A program made the position numbers and the translations under genes. Shown in pieces: positions 1 to 6,571 of a stretch of DNA of 28,945 bases (positions are counted from its first letter, which is position 1; the number at the start of each line of letters is the position of its first letter). This stretch comes from JAJZJT01 sp049964655 (GTDB lineage Bacteria; Actinomycetota; Acidimicrobiia; Acidimicrobiales; RAAP-2). Under the pieces are notes generated by a model. The model was not told the DNA's origin and made no database searches. It was given only the letters and a program-made list of their open reading frames with translations. The DNA lies in contig JBMFXC010000030.1 in the NCBI GenBank assembly GCA_049964655.1, positions 1 to 28,945 of the forward strand, written 5' to 3'.

Positions 1-222
1 CACGAGCCCGTCGCAGGCGTGCCCGTGGAACAGGACGAGGTCGGCGACGGTCACGGTCTTCGGCCGGACTTCGAGCCGTCCCTGGGCCGAGCGGGTGTCG
101 ACCACCTCGAAGGTGGGGAGACCAGGAACGTCGAGCCAGGCCGGTACGTACCACCGGCCACCGTCGCTCCGTGGCACTGGCGTCGCCGCGAACGGGTGGC
201 GTGCGTCGGGGTCGTCGGCCAT
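1..222 (-). CDS. FmdE-like protein, N-terminal part (runs off the window)
   Basis: This frame is open from an ATG at 222 to the window edge, giving the first 74 residues. Near residues 61-74 it reads DLVLFHGHACDGLV. The FHGHxC pattern is the hallmark of the FmdE family (formylmethanofuran dehydrogenase subunit E-like), whose His/Cys residues bind metal. The exact substrate cannot be told from this part. Only 4 nt separate it from the DsrE gene stop, so the two are almost certainly co-transcribed behind the ars genes. FmdE-like domains occur in many non-methanogens, so the name does not imply C1 metabolism here. The remaining domain and the C-terminus lie outside the window. Confidence 0.7.
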   Translation of the reverse strand, partial: MADDPDARHPFAATPVPRSDGGRWYVPAWLDVPGLPTFEVVDTRSAQGRLEVRPKTVTVADLVLFHGHACDGLV

Positions 223-226
223 CAGA

Positions 227-583
227 TCAGAAGTTGAGGACGGTCGCGCCCTCGAGCGCGAAGCGAACGTAAGCGTCGCGGGCGTACTGCAAGGTGACGC
301 CGCGCTCGGTGAGCGCCTGCTCGGTCCCTGCTGCACGGGCGGCGTTGAGGCAGGCCCCGACGGGCACGCCGGCCGCCACTAGCTCGTCGATCTGACGGTT
401 GTACCCGGCGCGGGTCGGGTCCTCCGAGGTATCGCCGAGGGCACCCTGGGCCGGCCCGAAGCAGTAGACCTCGAGGTCGACACCGTTGTCCCCGGCCACC
501 TGACGGACCCGTTCGGCGACATGCGAACCAGCGGAGAGCGAGTCCTCGTCGGCGTGGAAGAGGTGGATCACGACTTTGGCCAT
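227..583 (-). CDS. DsrE-family sulfur-relay-like protein
   Basis: A 118-residue protein, the usual length for a single DsrE/DsrF-like domain. DsrE-family proteins bind or relay sulfane sulfur on conserved cysteines or serve related redox roles. Visible features are a beta-strand start (MAKVVIHLFH), Cys41 in VYCFGPAQG, and Cys78 in GVPVGACLNAA, the position where the family carries its functional cysteine. The start is chosen because AAGGAGG lies just upstream on the minus strand; a longer upstream reading is not needed. It follows arsA by about 106 nt and precedes the FmdE-like gene by 4 nt. Acceptance of sulfur from a rhodanese or cysteine desulfurase is possible but inferred. Confidence 0.8.
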   Translation of the reverse strand: MAKVVIHLFHADEDSLSAGSHVAERVRQVAGDNGVDLEVYCFGPAQGALGDTSEDPTRAGYNRQIDELVAAGVPVGACLNAARAAGTEQALTERGVTLQYARDAYVRFALEGATVLNF

Positions 584-689
584 CGTCGGCCTCCTTGGTG
601 CTGGGCCCGCTCGTGACGAACGGGATGAACAGGACGAACGGCGTGAGCGGCAGTGTGCCGCCAGCCGGAGCCAGACGGACCCGAAGGTC

Positions 690-2558
690 TCACGCCACGG
701 CCTCGGCCGGCGCGGCAAGCAGACGAGAGAGCGCCTCGGCGCCGGTCGGGGTGTCGGCCAGCATCGGCACGAGCGCCAGTCGCGTGGCAAAGCGGTCGGC
801 GACCTCGGCCAGCCTGCGGGTCTCTGCCGCAGCGCGTGCGGCGAGCAGTGGGTCGCTCGTCCCCGTGGCAGCAAGGCTCTGGTTGGCCACCCAGGCGAAC
901 GGCTCGATTCCCGTCCGGCGAAGGTCCTCTTGCAGGGCGGCGGCTTCGTGGATTGGCGTGGCTTCGGGCACGGTGACGACGAGCACGGAGGTGAAGCCGG
1001 GATCCGTCAGCCGATCGAGCAGTGCGTCGACCTCGGGGGGGACGGCTCCGCCCTGACGGCCGACCTCACGGTGGTACGAGCGGGCCGCGTCAAGGAGGAG
1101 CAGGGTGTGGCCCGTCGGGGCAGTGTCCAGGACGACGAACCGATCCGTGGCGCCGGCCACTGTGCGAGCGAACGCCCGGAAGACCGCGATCTCGGCAGTG
1201 CACGGGGAGCGAAGGTCTTCTTCGAGCACGGCACGGCCGGCGTCGTCCAGCCCGGCGCCGGCGTCTCCGAGCACCTCGGCCACGTAGGCGGCGGTCTCTC
1301 GCTCGGCATCGATCCTGCTCACGACGACGCGTCCGGTCCCCTCGTGCCCGGCGGCGAGCACGGCGTCGAGATGGGCGGCTGGATCGGTGGTGGTGAGCTC
1401 CACCTCGTGCCCCGATCGCGCCAGCTCGAGGGCGACTGCCGCCGCCAACGTGGTCTTGCCCACCCCGCCCTTCCCCATGGTGAGGACGAGCCCGCTCCCA
1501 CGTCCGGCCAGCTCACCGACCAGCGCGCTGAGCGAGGTCGTCTCGGGCAGGGTTCCGGCCGGTTCGTCGTCAGCCAGTGCGCCACCGACGAGGAGTGCTC
1601 GCAGGGCCGGCACCCCGACGGGGCTGGAGGCCACCAGGGGCACGTCGTCGCGAGGAAGACCGGCCAGTTCCGCCGGCAACGCGTCGAGCGCCGCTGCTGC
1701 CCGGGCGCAGAGCGCGTCGGCCAACGGGTCGTCGGACCGTCCCTCGGGGAGCACGCCGTTGACCACGAGGCGCTGGTTGGCCACGCCGAGCGCCCCGAGC
1801 TCCGTCGCGGCGCGCGCCGCCTCGGCAAGCGCCAAGGGGTCGGGGCGCACCACCAGGACGAGCACTGTGCGATCGCCGTCGGACAGAGCGGCCACTGCAG
1901 CCCGGTAGCGGTCGTGCTGGCTGGCGAGGCCCGACAGCGGCCCGATGCACGAGGTCCCCACGGTGTTGGTGTCGATGAAGGTGCTCCAGGCTGCCGGCAA
2001 CGACAGGAGGCGCAGGGTGTGCCCGGTCGGGGCGGTGTCGAAGACGACGTGGTCGTAGGCGGACGTGGCAGACGGGCCGGCCAAGAGGGCGGTGAACTCG
2101 TCGAAGGCGGCGATCTCCACCGTGCATGCCCCTGACAGTTGCTCCTCGATGCTGGCCACTGCGGACACGGGTAGTACACCGCGGTAGGGACCGACGACCC
2201 GCTCGCGATAGGCAGCGGCGGCGGCCACCGGGTCGATGTTCATCGCGTCGAGTCCCGCCGCAGCTGGCACCGGCTCGGGGGACGCGCCGAGGGTGACCCC
2301 GAGCACCTCGTCGAGGTTCGACGCCGGGTCGGTCGAGACCAGCAGCACCCGGCGTCCTGCCTCAGCCAAGGCCAGCGCGACGGCCGATGACGTCGACGTC
2401 TTGCCCACCCCGCCCTTGCCGGTGAAGAAGAGGAAGCGGGGGGCGGATGCCAACAGGCCACCGAGCACCCTGGTCGTCGTTGCAGCCGACGGTCCGTCGA
2501 CGAGGTCCTCCCTGTCGGGACGGGCGGTCGCGCCTTGCCCGCCGGTCACCTCAACCAC
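690..2558 (-). CDS. arsA: ArsA arsenite/antimonite-activated ATPase, tandem two-domain
   Basis: A 622-residue pseudo-dimeric ATPase that in known systems powers the arsenite permease and receives As(III) from ArsD. Domain 1 has a P-loop GKGGVGKTS at residues 47-55 and the signature DTAPTGHT at 174-181; domain 2 repeats them at 362-370 and 478-485. The three As(III)-binding cysteines of the E. coli plasmid protein are conserved: Cys145 (GACTVEIA), Cys204 (TSCIGP) and Cys453 (SPCTAEIA). This marks a true ArsA rather than a Get3-type ATPase. The GTG start at 2558 overlaps the end of arsD by 8 nt, indicating translational coupling. The N-terminus carries about 40 extra residues before the first P-loop. 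No ArsB or Acr3 gene is in the window, so the pump must be elsewhere or beyond the left edge. Confidence 0.95.
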   Translation of the reverse strand: MVEVTGGQGATARPDREDLVDGPSAATTTRVLGGLLASAPRFLFFTGKGGVGKTSTSSAVALALAEAGRRVLLVSTDPASNLDEVLGVTLGASPEPVPAAAGLDAMNIDPVAAAAAYRERVVGPYRGVLPVSAVASIEEQLSGACTVEIAAFDEFTALLAGPSATSAYDHVVFDTAPTGHTLRLLSLPAAWSTFIDTNTVGTSCIGPLSGLASQHDRYRAAVAALSDGDRTVLVLVVRPDPLALAEAARAATELGALGVANQRLVVNGVLPEGRSDDPLADALCARAAAALDALPAELAGLPRDDVPLVASSPVGVPALRALLVGGALADDEPAGTLPETTSLSALVGELAGRGSGLVLTMGKGGVGKTTLAAAVALELARSGHEVELTTTDPAAHLDAVLAAGHEGTGRVVVSRIDAERETAAYVAEVLGDAGAGLDDAGRAVLEEDLRSPCTAEIAVFRAFARTVAGATDRFVVLDTAPTGHTLLLLDAARSYHREVGRQGGAVPPEVDALLDRLTDPGFTSVLVVTVPEATPIHEAAALQEDLRRTGIEPFAWVANQSLAATGTSDPLLAARAAAETRRLAEVADRFATRLALVPMLADTPTGAEALSRLLAAPAEAVA

Positions 2559-3312
2559 AGCAACGTCCGCCGGCCCTCACCCCGACCAGGGGCACTTCGG
2601 CGACCTCCGGTCCGCCGCCGCAACAACCCCCGGACGTCTGGACGGCCGGTTCGTTGGCGCTGCCGACCGGATCTTCGGGATCAGCAGCTGCCTCGCCGCA
2701 GAACGCCACGGCCGGGACATCGCTGGCGCTGCCGGTCCCCGACTCGACCGCGCCGCCTGCGGATGCCGTGCCAACGACCCCGACCTCAGTGTCGAGCAGC
2801 TTGGCGGCCAGCTCCGCCATGGAGCGGGCTGGAGTGTCCTTCACCGCCTGAGCCACCCGCACGGCCTCGGCCATGACCGCTCGCGCCACGCCGAGCCGGC
2901 GGGCCTGGTCGTAGTGGTACGAGAAGCAGGGCTCGCAGTTGGCACCGACCGCCGCGCCCATCGCCACGAGCTCGGCCGTACTGGCGTCCAGCCCACCACC
3001 GGTGCCGGCCGCTTCCCTCGCCCACGCCTCGAGCTCCACCCACGACGGGTACCGCCCCGACGAGCGCAACACGCCGTCCACCACCACCGCCGGCAACGCC
3101 TCGTCGCCGCGCTCGGCGAGCAGCTCGCGCACCAGATCGCGCTCGGCGAACGCCTTTGGCTCCTGGGACAGGTTGTGCCGCTCGACGACCACGCCCTGCT
3201 CGGAGAGGCGCCCGAGGTCGGCCGCGAACGCGGCGAGCGCCGGGTCGACGCTTGGGCCACAGACCCCAGTCGAGCAGCACATCGGTGGATCGAACACTTC
3301 GACCGTCGTCAT
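2551..3312 (-). CDS. arsD: ArsD metallochaperone with inserted carboxymuconolactone-decarboxylase-like domain
   Basis: 253 residues, about twice the normal ArsD length. Residues 1-100 are a clear ArsD core: FDPPMCCSTGVCG places Cys12, Cys13 and Cys18 exactly where ArsD binds As(III) for delivery to ArsA. Residues 110-175 resemble the AhpD/carboxymuconolactone decarboxylase fold, with Cys126-x2-Cys129-x3-His133 (CEPCFSYH), a typical redox or proton-relay motif. The tail has a vicinal pair at 230-231 (CCGGG) and another at 251-252 (RCCG), like the C-terminal Cys pairs of classical ArsD. The CMD-like domain therefore appears to sit between the ArsD core and its tail. The start is supported by GTAGGAGG just upstream. 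A dyad at 3333-3356 lies over the probable promoter. The domain assignments are confident; the function of the fusion is not known. Confidence 0.88.
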   Translation of the reverse strand: MTTVEVFDPPMCCSTGVCGPSVDPALAAFAADLGRLSEQGVVVERHNLSQEPKAFAERDLVRELLAERGDEALPAVVVDGVLRSSGRYPSWVELEAWAREAAGTGGGLDASTAELVAMGAAVGANCEPCFSYHYDQARRLGVARAVMAEAVRVAQAVKDTPARSMAELAAKLLDTEVGVVGTASAGGAVESGTGSASDVPAVAFCGEAAADPEDPVGSANEPAVQTSGGCCGGGPEVAEVPLVGVRAGGRCCG

Positions 3313-3332
3313 CAGGACCTCCTACAGGGATC

Positions 3333-3356
3333 GCTCATCGTCGATTGTCGATGAGC
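3333..3356. promoter_or_regulatory. Probable ArsR operator upstream of arsD
   Basis: Perfect inverted repeat with 8-bp arms, GCTCATCG and CGATGAGC, separated by 8 bp. It lies about 20 nt upstream of the arsD start, where an ArsR dimer would block transcription. Its core ATCGTCGATTGTCGAT shares 12 of 16 positions with the dyad at 4373-4388 upstream of the distal arsR. Binding is inferred. Confidence 0.6.
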
Positions 3357-3393
3357 ATAGCTGCACCGCCACTGCTTCACCACGGCATCCGGG

Positions 3394-3480
3394 CACAGCA
3401 CGGGGACCGAGCATGGGGGGCACAGCACGGGGACCGAGCATGGGGGGCACAGCACGGGGACCGAGCATGGGGGGCACAGC
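3394..3480. repeat. 27-bp tandem repeat, three full copies plus 6 bp
   Basis: Three identical consecutive 27-bp units (3394-3420, 3421-3447, 3448-3474), each starting CACAGCACGG and ending GAGCATGGGGGG, followed by CACAGC. The array sits in the roughly 230-bp gap between arsR and arsD. The unit is a multiple of three but no convincing gene spans it. Perfect identity suggests recent slippage. There are no unique spacers, so it is not a CRISPR array. Confidence 0.9.
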
Positions 3481-3511
3481 CGGGCCAGGCAGTGGGCGGC
3501 ACTCGTCGACG

Positions 3512-3538
3512 GGACGGTCCGCCGGCAGCGGACCGTCC
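3512..3538 (-). terminator. Hairpin after the arsR stop, possible terminator
   Basis: A perfect 11-bp inverted repeat (GGACGGTCCGC and GCGGACCGTCC) with a 5-nt loop begins 4 nt past the stop of the minus-strand arsR. There is no U-tract, as is common in high-GC actinobacteria, so it may end transcription or protect the 3' end of the mRNA. It separates the two-arsR unit from arsD-arsA. Confidence 0.5.
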
Positions 3539-3542
3539 GAGC

Positions 3543-3878
3543 TCAGAGCGAGGAGACGGCGCCCTGCAGGGCGACCAGACCGGCCCGGTCGACGCAGTAG
3601 GAGGTCCGCGGCCCCTCGATCTCACCCTGAACGAGCCCGGCTTCCCGCAGGATCCGGAGATGCTCCGAGATCGTCGACTGGGCCAACGGCAGCTCGGCCA
3701 CCAGGTCTCCCGTCACGCACGCCTGGCGCTCGGCCAGCAACCGGAGGATCCGCACCCGCATGGGATGCCCCAACGCCTTGGCCATCGCCGCCAGCGTCTC
3801 GTCGTCGACCGAGCGCGGGACGCCCTCGACCGGGTCACAGCACGCAACCGGCGGCTCGATCCCCATGGCCATGCCCAT
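3543..3878 (-). CDS. arsR: ArsR-family repressor, N-terminal CysCys type
   Basis: A 111-residue winged-helix regulator. The core runs from about residue 27 (TLAAMAKALGHPMRVRILRLL) through the recognition helix (AQSTISEHLRILREAGLV). Candidate metalloid ligands are the adjacent Cys13-Cys14 near the N-terminus (PVACCD) and Cys54 (RQACVTG). This triad matches the As(III) site described for Corynebacterium glutamicum ArsR (a CysCys pair near residue 15 plus a Cys near 55), not the CxC site of the E. coli type. The start is uncertain between three in-frame ATGs at 3878, 3872 and 3866; the first is used because Shine-Dalgarno evidence is weak for all. It lies 68 nt downstream of a second, different arsR and is followed by a strong hairpin. 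Confidence 0.88.
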   Translation of the reverse strand: MGMAMGIEPPVACCDPVEGVPRSVDDETLAAMAKALGHPMRVRILRLLAERQACVTGDLVAELPLAQSTISEHLRILREAGLVQGEIEGPRTSYCVDRAGLVALQGAVSSL

Positions 3879-3946
3879 ACGTTCCCATGGTACCGACCTC
3901 GGCTCGTCCGGCCCAGGGGCGCCCAGGGGTGGAGCCGGCAGTCCGG

Positions 3947-4309
3947 TCACGCCCCGAGGGCACGGCGGACGGCGGCTAGGCGGTCGGGGACGATCCGCCA
4001 CCACGTCCACCGCCCACGGTGCTCGCCGATGACGAGCCCCGCATCGGCGAGGACCTTCGTATGGTGGGAGATGGTCGGCTGGCTCTTCCCGAGCGGGCCC
4101 TCGAGGTCGCACGAGCAGACCTCCCCCCTGGCGGCGACGATCGACAGGAGCCGAAGGCGCACCGGATCGGCGAGAGCCCCGAGCACCCGGGCCAGGTCGA
4201 CCGCCTCGTCGTGGCCCAGAGGCGCCACCAGCACCGAGGCCCGGCACAGCGGTGCGTCAGCCGGCTCGACGTCGATGGAGCCAGTGGCACTCGCAGGACG
4301 GGCGGGCAT
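3947..4309 (-). CDS. ArsR/SmtB-family repressor, CxC type
   Basis: A 120-residue winged-helix protein. The HTH region contains EVCSCDLEGPLGKSQPTIS, placing Cys65-x-Cys67 in the helix where E. coli-type ArsR proteins carry their CxC As(III)/Sb(III) site; Cys22 is a possible third ligand. The start at 4309 is chosen because GAGAGGAGG sits 5 nt upstream, even though the frame is open to 4381. The extended N-terminus would be a low-complexity NRANRAR stretch encoded by 9-bp repeats and would cover the operator-like dyad at 4373-4388. It is the promoter-proximal gene of a two-arsR unit. Having a different cysteine geometry from its neighbour, it may sense a different ligand or affinity range. Confidence 0.88.
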   Translation of the reverse strand: MPARPASATGSIDVEPADAPLCRASVLVAPLGHDEAVDLARVLGALADPVRLRLLSIVAARGEVCSCDLEGPLGKSQPTISHHTKVLADAGLVIGEHRGRWTWWRIVPDRLAAVRRALGA

Positions 4310-4321
4310 CCGGCCTCCTCT

Positions 4322-4346
4322 CGCACGGTTCGCACGGTTCGCACGG
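4322..4346. repeat. 9-bp direct repeat, nearly three copies
   Basis: CGCACGGTT is repeated head to tail almost three times between the arsR ribosome binding site and the upstream dyad. It lies in the presumed 5' untranslated leader of the minus-strand arsR. The function is unknown; slippage is the simplest origin. Confidence 0.8.
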
Positions 4347-4372
4347 TGACCGTCGTAGGTCGCCGGACGAGC

Positions 4373-4388
4373 ATCGATCATAGTCGAT
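4373..4388. promoter_or_regulatory. Probable ArsR operator upstream of the distal arsR
   Basis: ATCGATCATAGTCGAT contains perfect 5-bp arms (ATCGA/TCGAT) around 6 bp, equivalent to ATCG-N8-CGAT. It lies about 65 nt upstream of the minus-strand arsR start and about 165 nt upstream of the divergent DUF2892 gene. The match to the arsD-proximal dyad at 3333-3356 suggests one regulator controls both units. In the intergenic stretch to 4553 the only other structure I see is a weaker AAGGG-N6-CCCTT dyad at 4468-4483. Confidence 0.55.
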
Positions 4389-4553
4389 TGGTCGCCAAGA
4401 CCCCAGCCGTGCCGTTCTCCTCCAGCGCGTCAATGCCCCGTGGCTGCCGCCGGAACCTCAGACAGCCAAGGGTTGTATCCCTTTGGAGTCCTCGTGCGTC
4501 TGTGTTGTGAAGGTCCCGACAGGGGCCGAGCGAAACGGACGAAGGAGCGTGCA

Positions 4554-4802
4554 ATGCAGCAGAACACGGGAACGATCGACCGGAGCCTCCGAGCTTTGGT
4601 GGCTGTCGGCGCAGTGGCCGGAAGTGGAGTGCTCGGCTTCTCCACGGCGGGAGGGATCGTGCTGCTCGTCGTGGCAGCGATCATGGCGGTTACGGCAGGA
4701 AGTGGCTTCTGCCCCCTCTACCGCCTCTTCGGCATCACGACCGTCCGCGGCGGTGGCCAACCGGGCGAGCATCGGGTCTCCCACCTGCACCGGGCAGCCT
4801 GA
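4554..4802 (+). CDS. DUF2892 family small membrane protein
   Basis: An 82-residue protein with two hydrophobic segments (about residues 13-30 and 33-48) and the motif GSGFCPLYRLFG. It matches the DUF2892 family of inner-membrane proteins (YgaP-like membrane part), which often sits beside rhodaneses and thiol-stress genes. The ATG at 4554 follows AAGGAGC at a good distance. It is divergent from the arsR pair, and the sigma-factor frame begins just downstream, so both may be on one transcript. The exact biochemical role of DUF2892 is not established; the single cysteine at the membrane edge may be functional. Confidence 0.8.
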   Translation: MQQNTGTIDRSLRALVAVGAVAGSGVLGFSTAGGIVLLVVAAIMAVTAGSGFCPLYRLFGITTVRGGGQPGEHRVSHLHRAA

Positions 4803-4842
4803 CCCGGCTCCGTCCGTCGACGGAACGACGGCAGCGGGGCCG

Positions 4843-5751
4843 ATGGAGCCGGAGGGGGCCACGGATGAGCCGGCTGGGGCCACGGATGAGCCGGCTGGGG
4901 CCACGGATGAGAGGGTGGAGGCCGTGCGGGACGACCCGACGACACCAGGACAGGACAGCCGGCTCGCCACGCAGGTGGCAGCCGAGCTTCCTGGCCTGTA
5001 CCGCTATGCCCGGTCGGTCACAGCGAACGACGCCGAGGCACAGGACCTCGTCGGCGAGACGGTCCTCCGGACGCTGGAGCGTGCCGCCCAGTACCGGGGT
5101 GACGCCTCGCTCCGGACGTGGCTCCACCGGATCCTCTCCCATCTGGCGGTGGACCGGGCGCGACACTACGCCCACGAGCTCACCGTCACCGATATCGAGA
5201 CCCAGTGGCGGGACGAGTCCTACAGCGTCGACGCCGAAACGGTCGTCGAGCGGGCCGAATCGGCAGCAGAGCTGCGCGACGCGCTGGTCCATCTTCCCTA
5301 CCACTACCGGAGCGCCGTGGTCCTGCACGACGCCGAGGGACGCCCGGCGAGCGAAGTCGCCGACCTCCTCGGCATCTCGCTCCCTGCAGCCAAGCAGCGC
5401 ATCAGGCGAGGAAGGATGATGCTCGTGAGCGCACTCGCCCACCGAGACGAACGACAGGCAGCCAACGCGGGCGTGCGGCTCTCGTGCTGGGAGGCCCGCG
5501 AACAGGTGTCGAGCTATCTCGACGACGAGCTCGACCCGCTGGAGCGACGCACCCTCGAGGCCCATCTCGCCGGATGCGCCACGTGCCCACCCCTCTACCA
5601 GGCTCTCGTCGGCACCACGGCCGCGCTCGGTGCACTGCACGACCCCGACACCGTCATCCCCGACGCCATCGCCGGACGCCTCCGACACCACCTCGGCCTC
5701 GCGCCGTCCGAGGAGGGACCTCCTCCCGGCCAGGCGGCAGGCGCGGGCTGA
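4843..5751 (+). CDS. ECF sigma factor fused to an anti-sigma-type zinc-finger domain
   Basis: About 302 residues. Region 2 is clear (GLYRYARSVTANDAEAQDLV followed by RTWLHRILSHLAVDRAR), as is region 4 (PYHYRSAVVLHDAEGRPASE, then LLGISLPAAKQRIRRGR). A C-terminal domain follows: Cys215, a helix SSYLDDELDPLERRTLEAHL, then His241-x3-Cys245-x2-Cys248. HxxxCxxC with an upstream Cys is the zinc-binding anti-sigma (ZAS, zf-HC2) signature, normally on a separate protein. The fusion suggests self-inhibition relieved by thiol oxidation or metal binding. The start is uncertain: ATG 4843 has a weak Shine-Dalgarno, and GTG 4915 or 4924 would skip the repetitive N-terminus. The frame is also open upstream into the DUF2892 gene. 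Confidence 0.85.
   Translation: MEPEGATDEPAGATDEPAGATDERVEAVRDDPTTPGQDSRLATQVAAELPGLYRYARSVTANDAEAQDLVGETVLRTLERAAQYRGDASLRTWLHRILSHLAVDRARHYAHELTVTDIETQWRDESYSVDAETVVERAESAAELRDALVHLPYHYRSAVVLHDAEGRPASEVADLLGISLPAAKQRIRRGRMMLVSALAHRDERQAANAGVRLSCWEAREQVSSYLDDELDPLERRTLEAHLAGCATCPPLYQALVGTTAALGALHDPDTVIPDAIAGRLRHHLGLAPSEEGPPPGQAAGAG
4855..4911. repeat. 21-bp tandem repeat in the sigma factor N-terminus
   Basis: Units GGGGCCACGGATGAGCCGGC plus T occur at 4855-4875 and 4876-4896, with a partial third to 4911. In the sigma factor frame they encode the 7-residue repeat GATDEPA. The segment is acidic and low complexity, and lies before region 2. It may be a flexible leader or fall outside the true coding region if a later GTG is used. 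Confidence 0.85.
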
Positions 5752-5787
5752 GCGACCTCGGGGCCCCTCCACCTCGGGCCGTCGCTC
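5750..5787 (+). terminator. Possible hairpin terminator after the sigma factor
   Basis: Arms GAGCGAC (5750-5756) and GTCGCTC (5781-5787) flank a loop that contains a smaller GGGGCCCC palindrome (5760-5767). It starts at the sigma-factor stop codon and precedes an apparent new promoter region. There is no T-run, so confidence is low. Confidence 0.3.
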
Positions 5788-5847
5788 GACGAGGCCTCCC
5801 GGGAGTCCACCCGGCCAGCCCGTTCCTCCTCTCGGGAACAATTGTAG

Positions 5848-5869
5848 ATACCCCTACGTTTATGGGGAT
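5848..5869. promoter_or_regulatory. CCCC-N9-GGGG dyad upstream of the aldolase operon
   Basis: CCCC (5851-5854) and GGGG (5864-5867) flank TACGTTTAT, with AT-rich edges ATA and AT. The layout recalls operators of the CsoR/CstR/RcnR family (AT-flanked C-tract and G-tract), but the spacer is longer than the usual form and no CsoR-type gene is present in the window. It lies in an unusually AT-rich patch (5838-5863) about 25 nt before the start codon, so it overlaps the likely promoter. Confidence 0.35.
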
Positions 5870-5893
5870 GACACCCTGACGAGGAGACCGCCG

Positions 5894-6571
5894 ATGACGA
5901 CCGCAACGCTTCGACCCGAGACGACGACCGCAGGCGAGGCGGTGGTCGCCGCCACCCGTCACCTGTTCGAGGCCGGAGTTCTGTCCCATGCCGGTCATGC
6001 CAACCTGAGCGCCCGCCTCGACGCCGACCACTTCGTCCTCACCACGACCGGCGTGGTGCGCGACCTGTGCCCCGACCAGGTGGCCGCCCTCGACCTCGCC
6101 GGGACGGTCCTCGACGGGGAGCTGTCCGCGGAGAACGCCGAGATCGTCGCCATGCACGCCGCCGTCTACCGGGCCCGGCCAGCCGTAGGCGGGATCATCC
6201 ACACCCACTCCCCGGCCGCCACCGCCTTCGCACTGGCCAACAAGGAACTGCCGTGCCGGGTGGAGCCCCTCCTGCGCTTCGGTCAGGCGGAGCCCGTGCC
6301 GGTCGTCGCCTGGGGGCCACGTGGTTCGGACATCTCGGTCCGGGGCATCGTCGACGTGCTTGCCGAACGCCCGACGACGTCAGCCGTCCTGCTCGCCAAC
6401 CACGGGCTCCTCGCCTTCGGGGCCGACCCTGTCTCCACGGCTCGGCTCGTCGTCGCCATCGAGGAGGCCGCCGAGGCCGAGCTGCGAGCCGTGCTCCTCG
6501 GTGGAGCAGTCGACTTCCCCTCGGGCGCCCTCGACCAGGTGCGCTCGTCGATGGCACGGGTGCGGTCGTGA
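5894..6571 (+). CDS. Class II aldolase/adducin-family protein
   Basis: A 225-residue cytoplasmic protein of the class II (zinc) aldolase/adducin fold, near the usual length for fuculose-phosphate aldolase and methylthioribulose-phosphate dehydratase relatives. Likely zinc ligands are His103 and His105 (IIHTHSPAATAF) and His170 (LLANHGLLAFG); NAEIVAMHAAVY around 81-92 carries the acidic and second-shell positions. The substrate is not predictable. The start is supported by GACGAGGAGA just upstream. It is the first gene of a tightly coupled four-gene unit and overlaps the next gene by GTGA. The neighbours (CMD-like protein, methyltransferase, MarR regulator) suggest breakdown or detoxification of a small reactive carbonyl or sulfur compound, which is inference. 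Confidence 0.85.
   Translation: MTTATLRPETTTAGEAVVAATRHLFEAGVLSHAGHANLSARLDADHFVLTTTGVVRDLCPDQVAALDLAGTVLDGELSAENAEIVAMHAAVYRARPAVGGIIHTHSPAATAFALANKELPCRVEPLLRFGQAEPVPVVAWGPRGSDISVRGIVDVLAERPTTSAVLLANHGLLAFGADPVSTARLVVAIEEAAEAELRAVLLGGAVDFPSGALDQVRSSMARVRS

Noticed and set aside
576..2135. A long plus-strand open frame antisense to arsA
   Set aside because: It is a GC-driven mirror of arsA; its composition is Gly/Arg/Gln-rich with no domain, while the minus strand has perfect ArsA motifs.
3394..3480. Possible CRISPR array
   Set aside because: The repeats are directly adjacent with no unique spacers and there are no cas genes.
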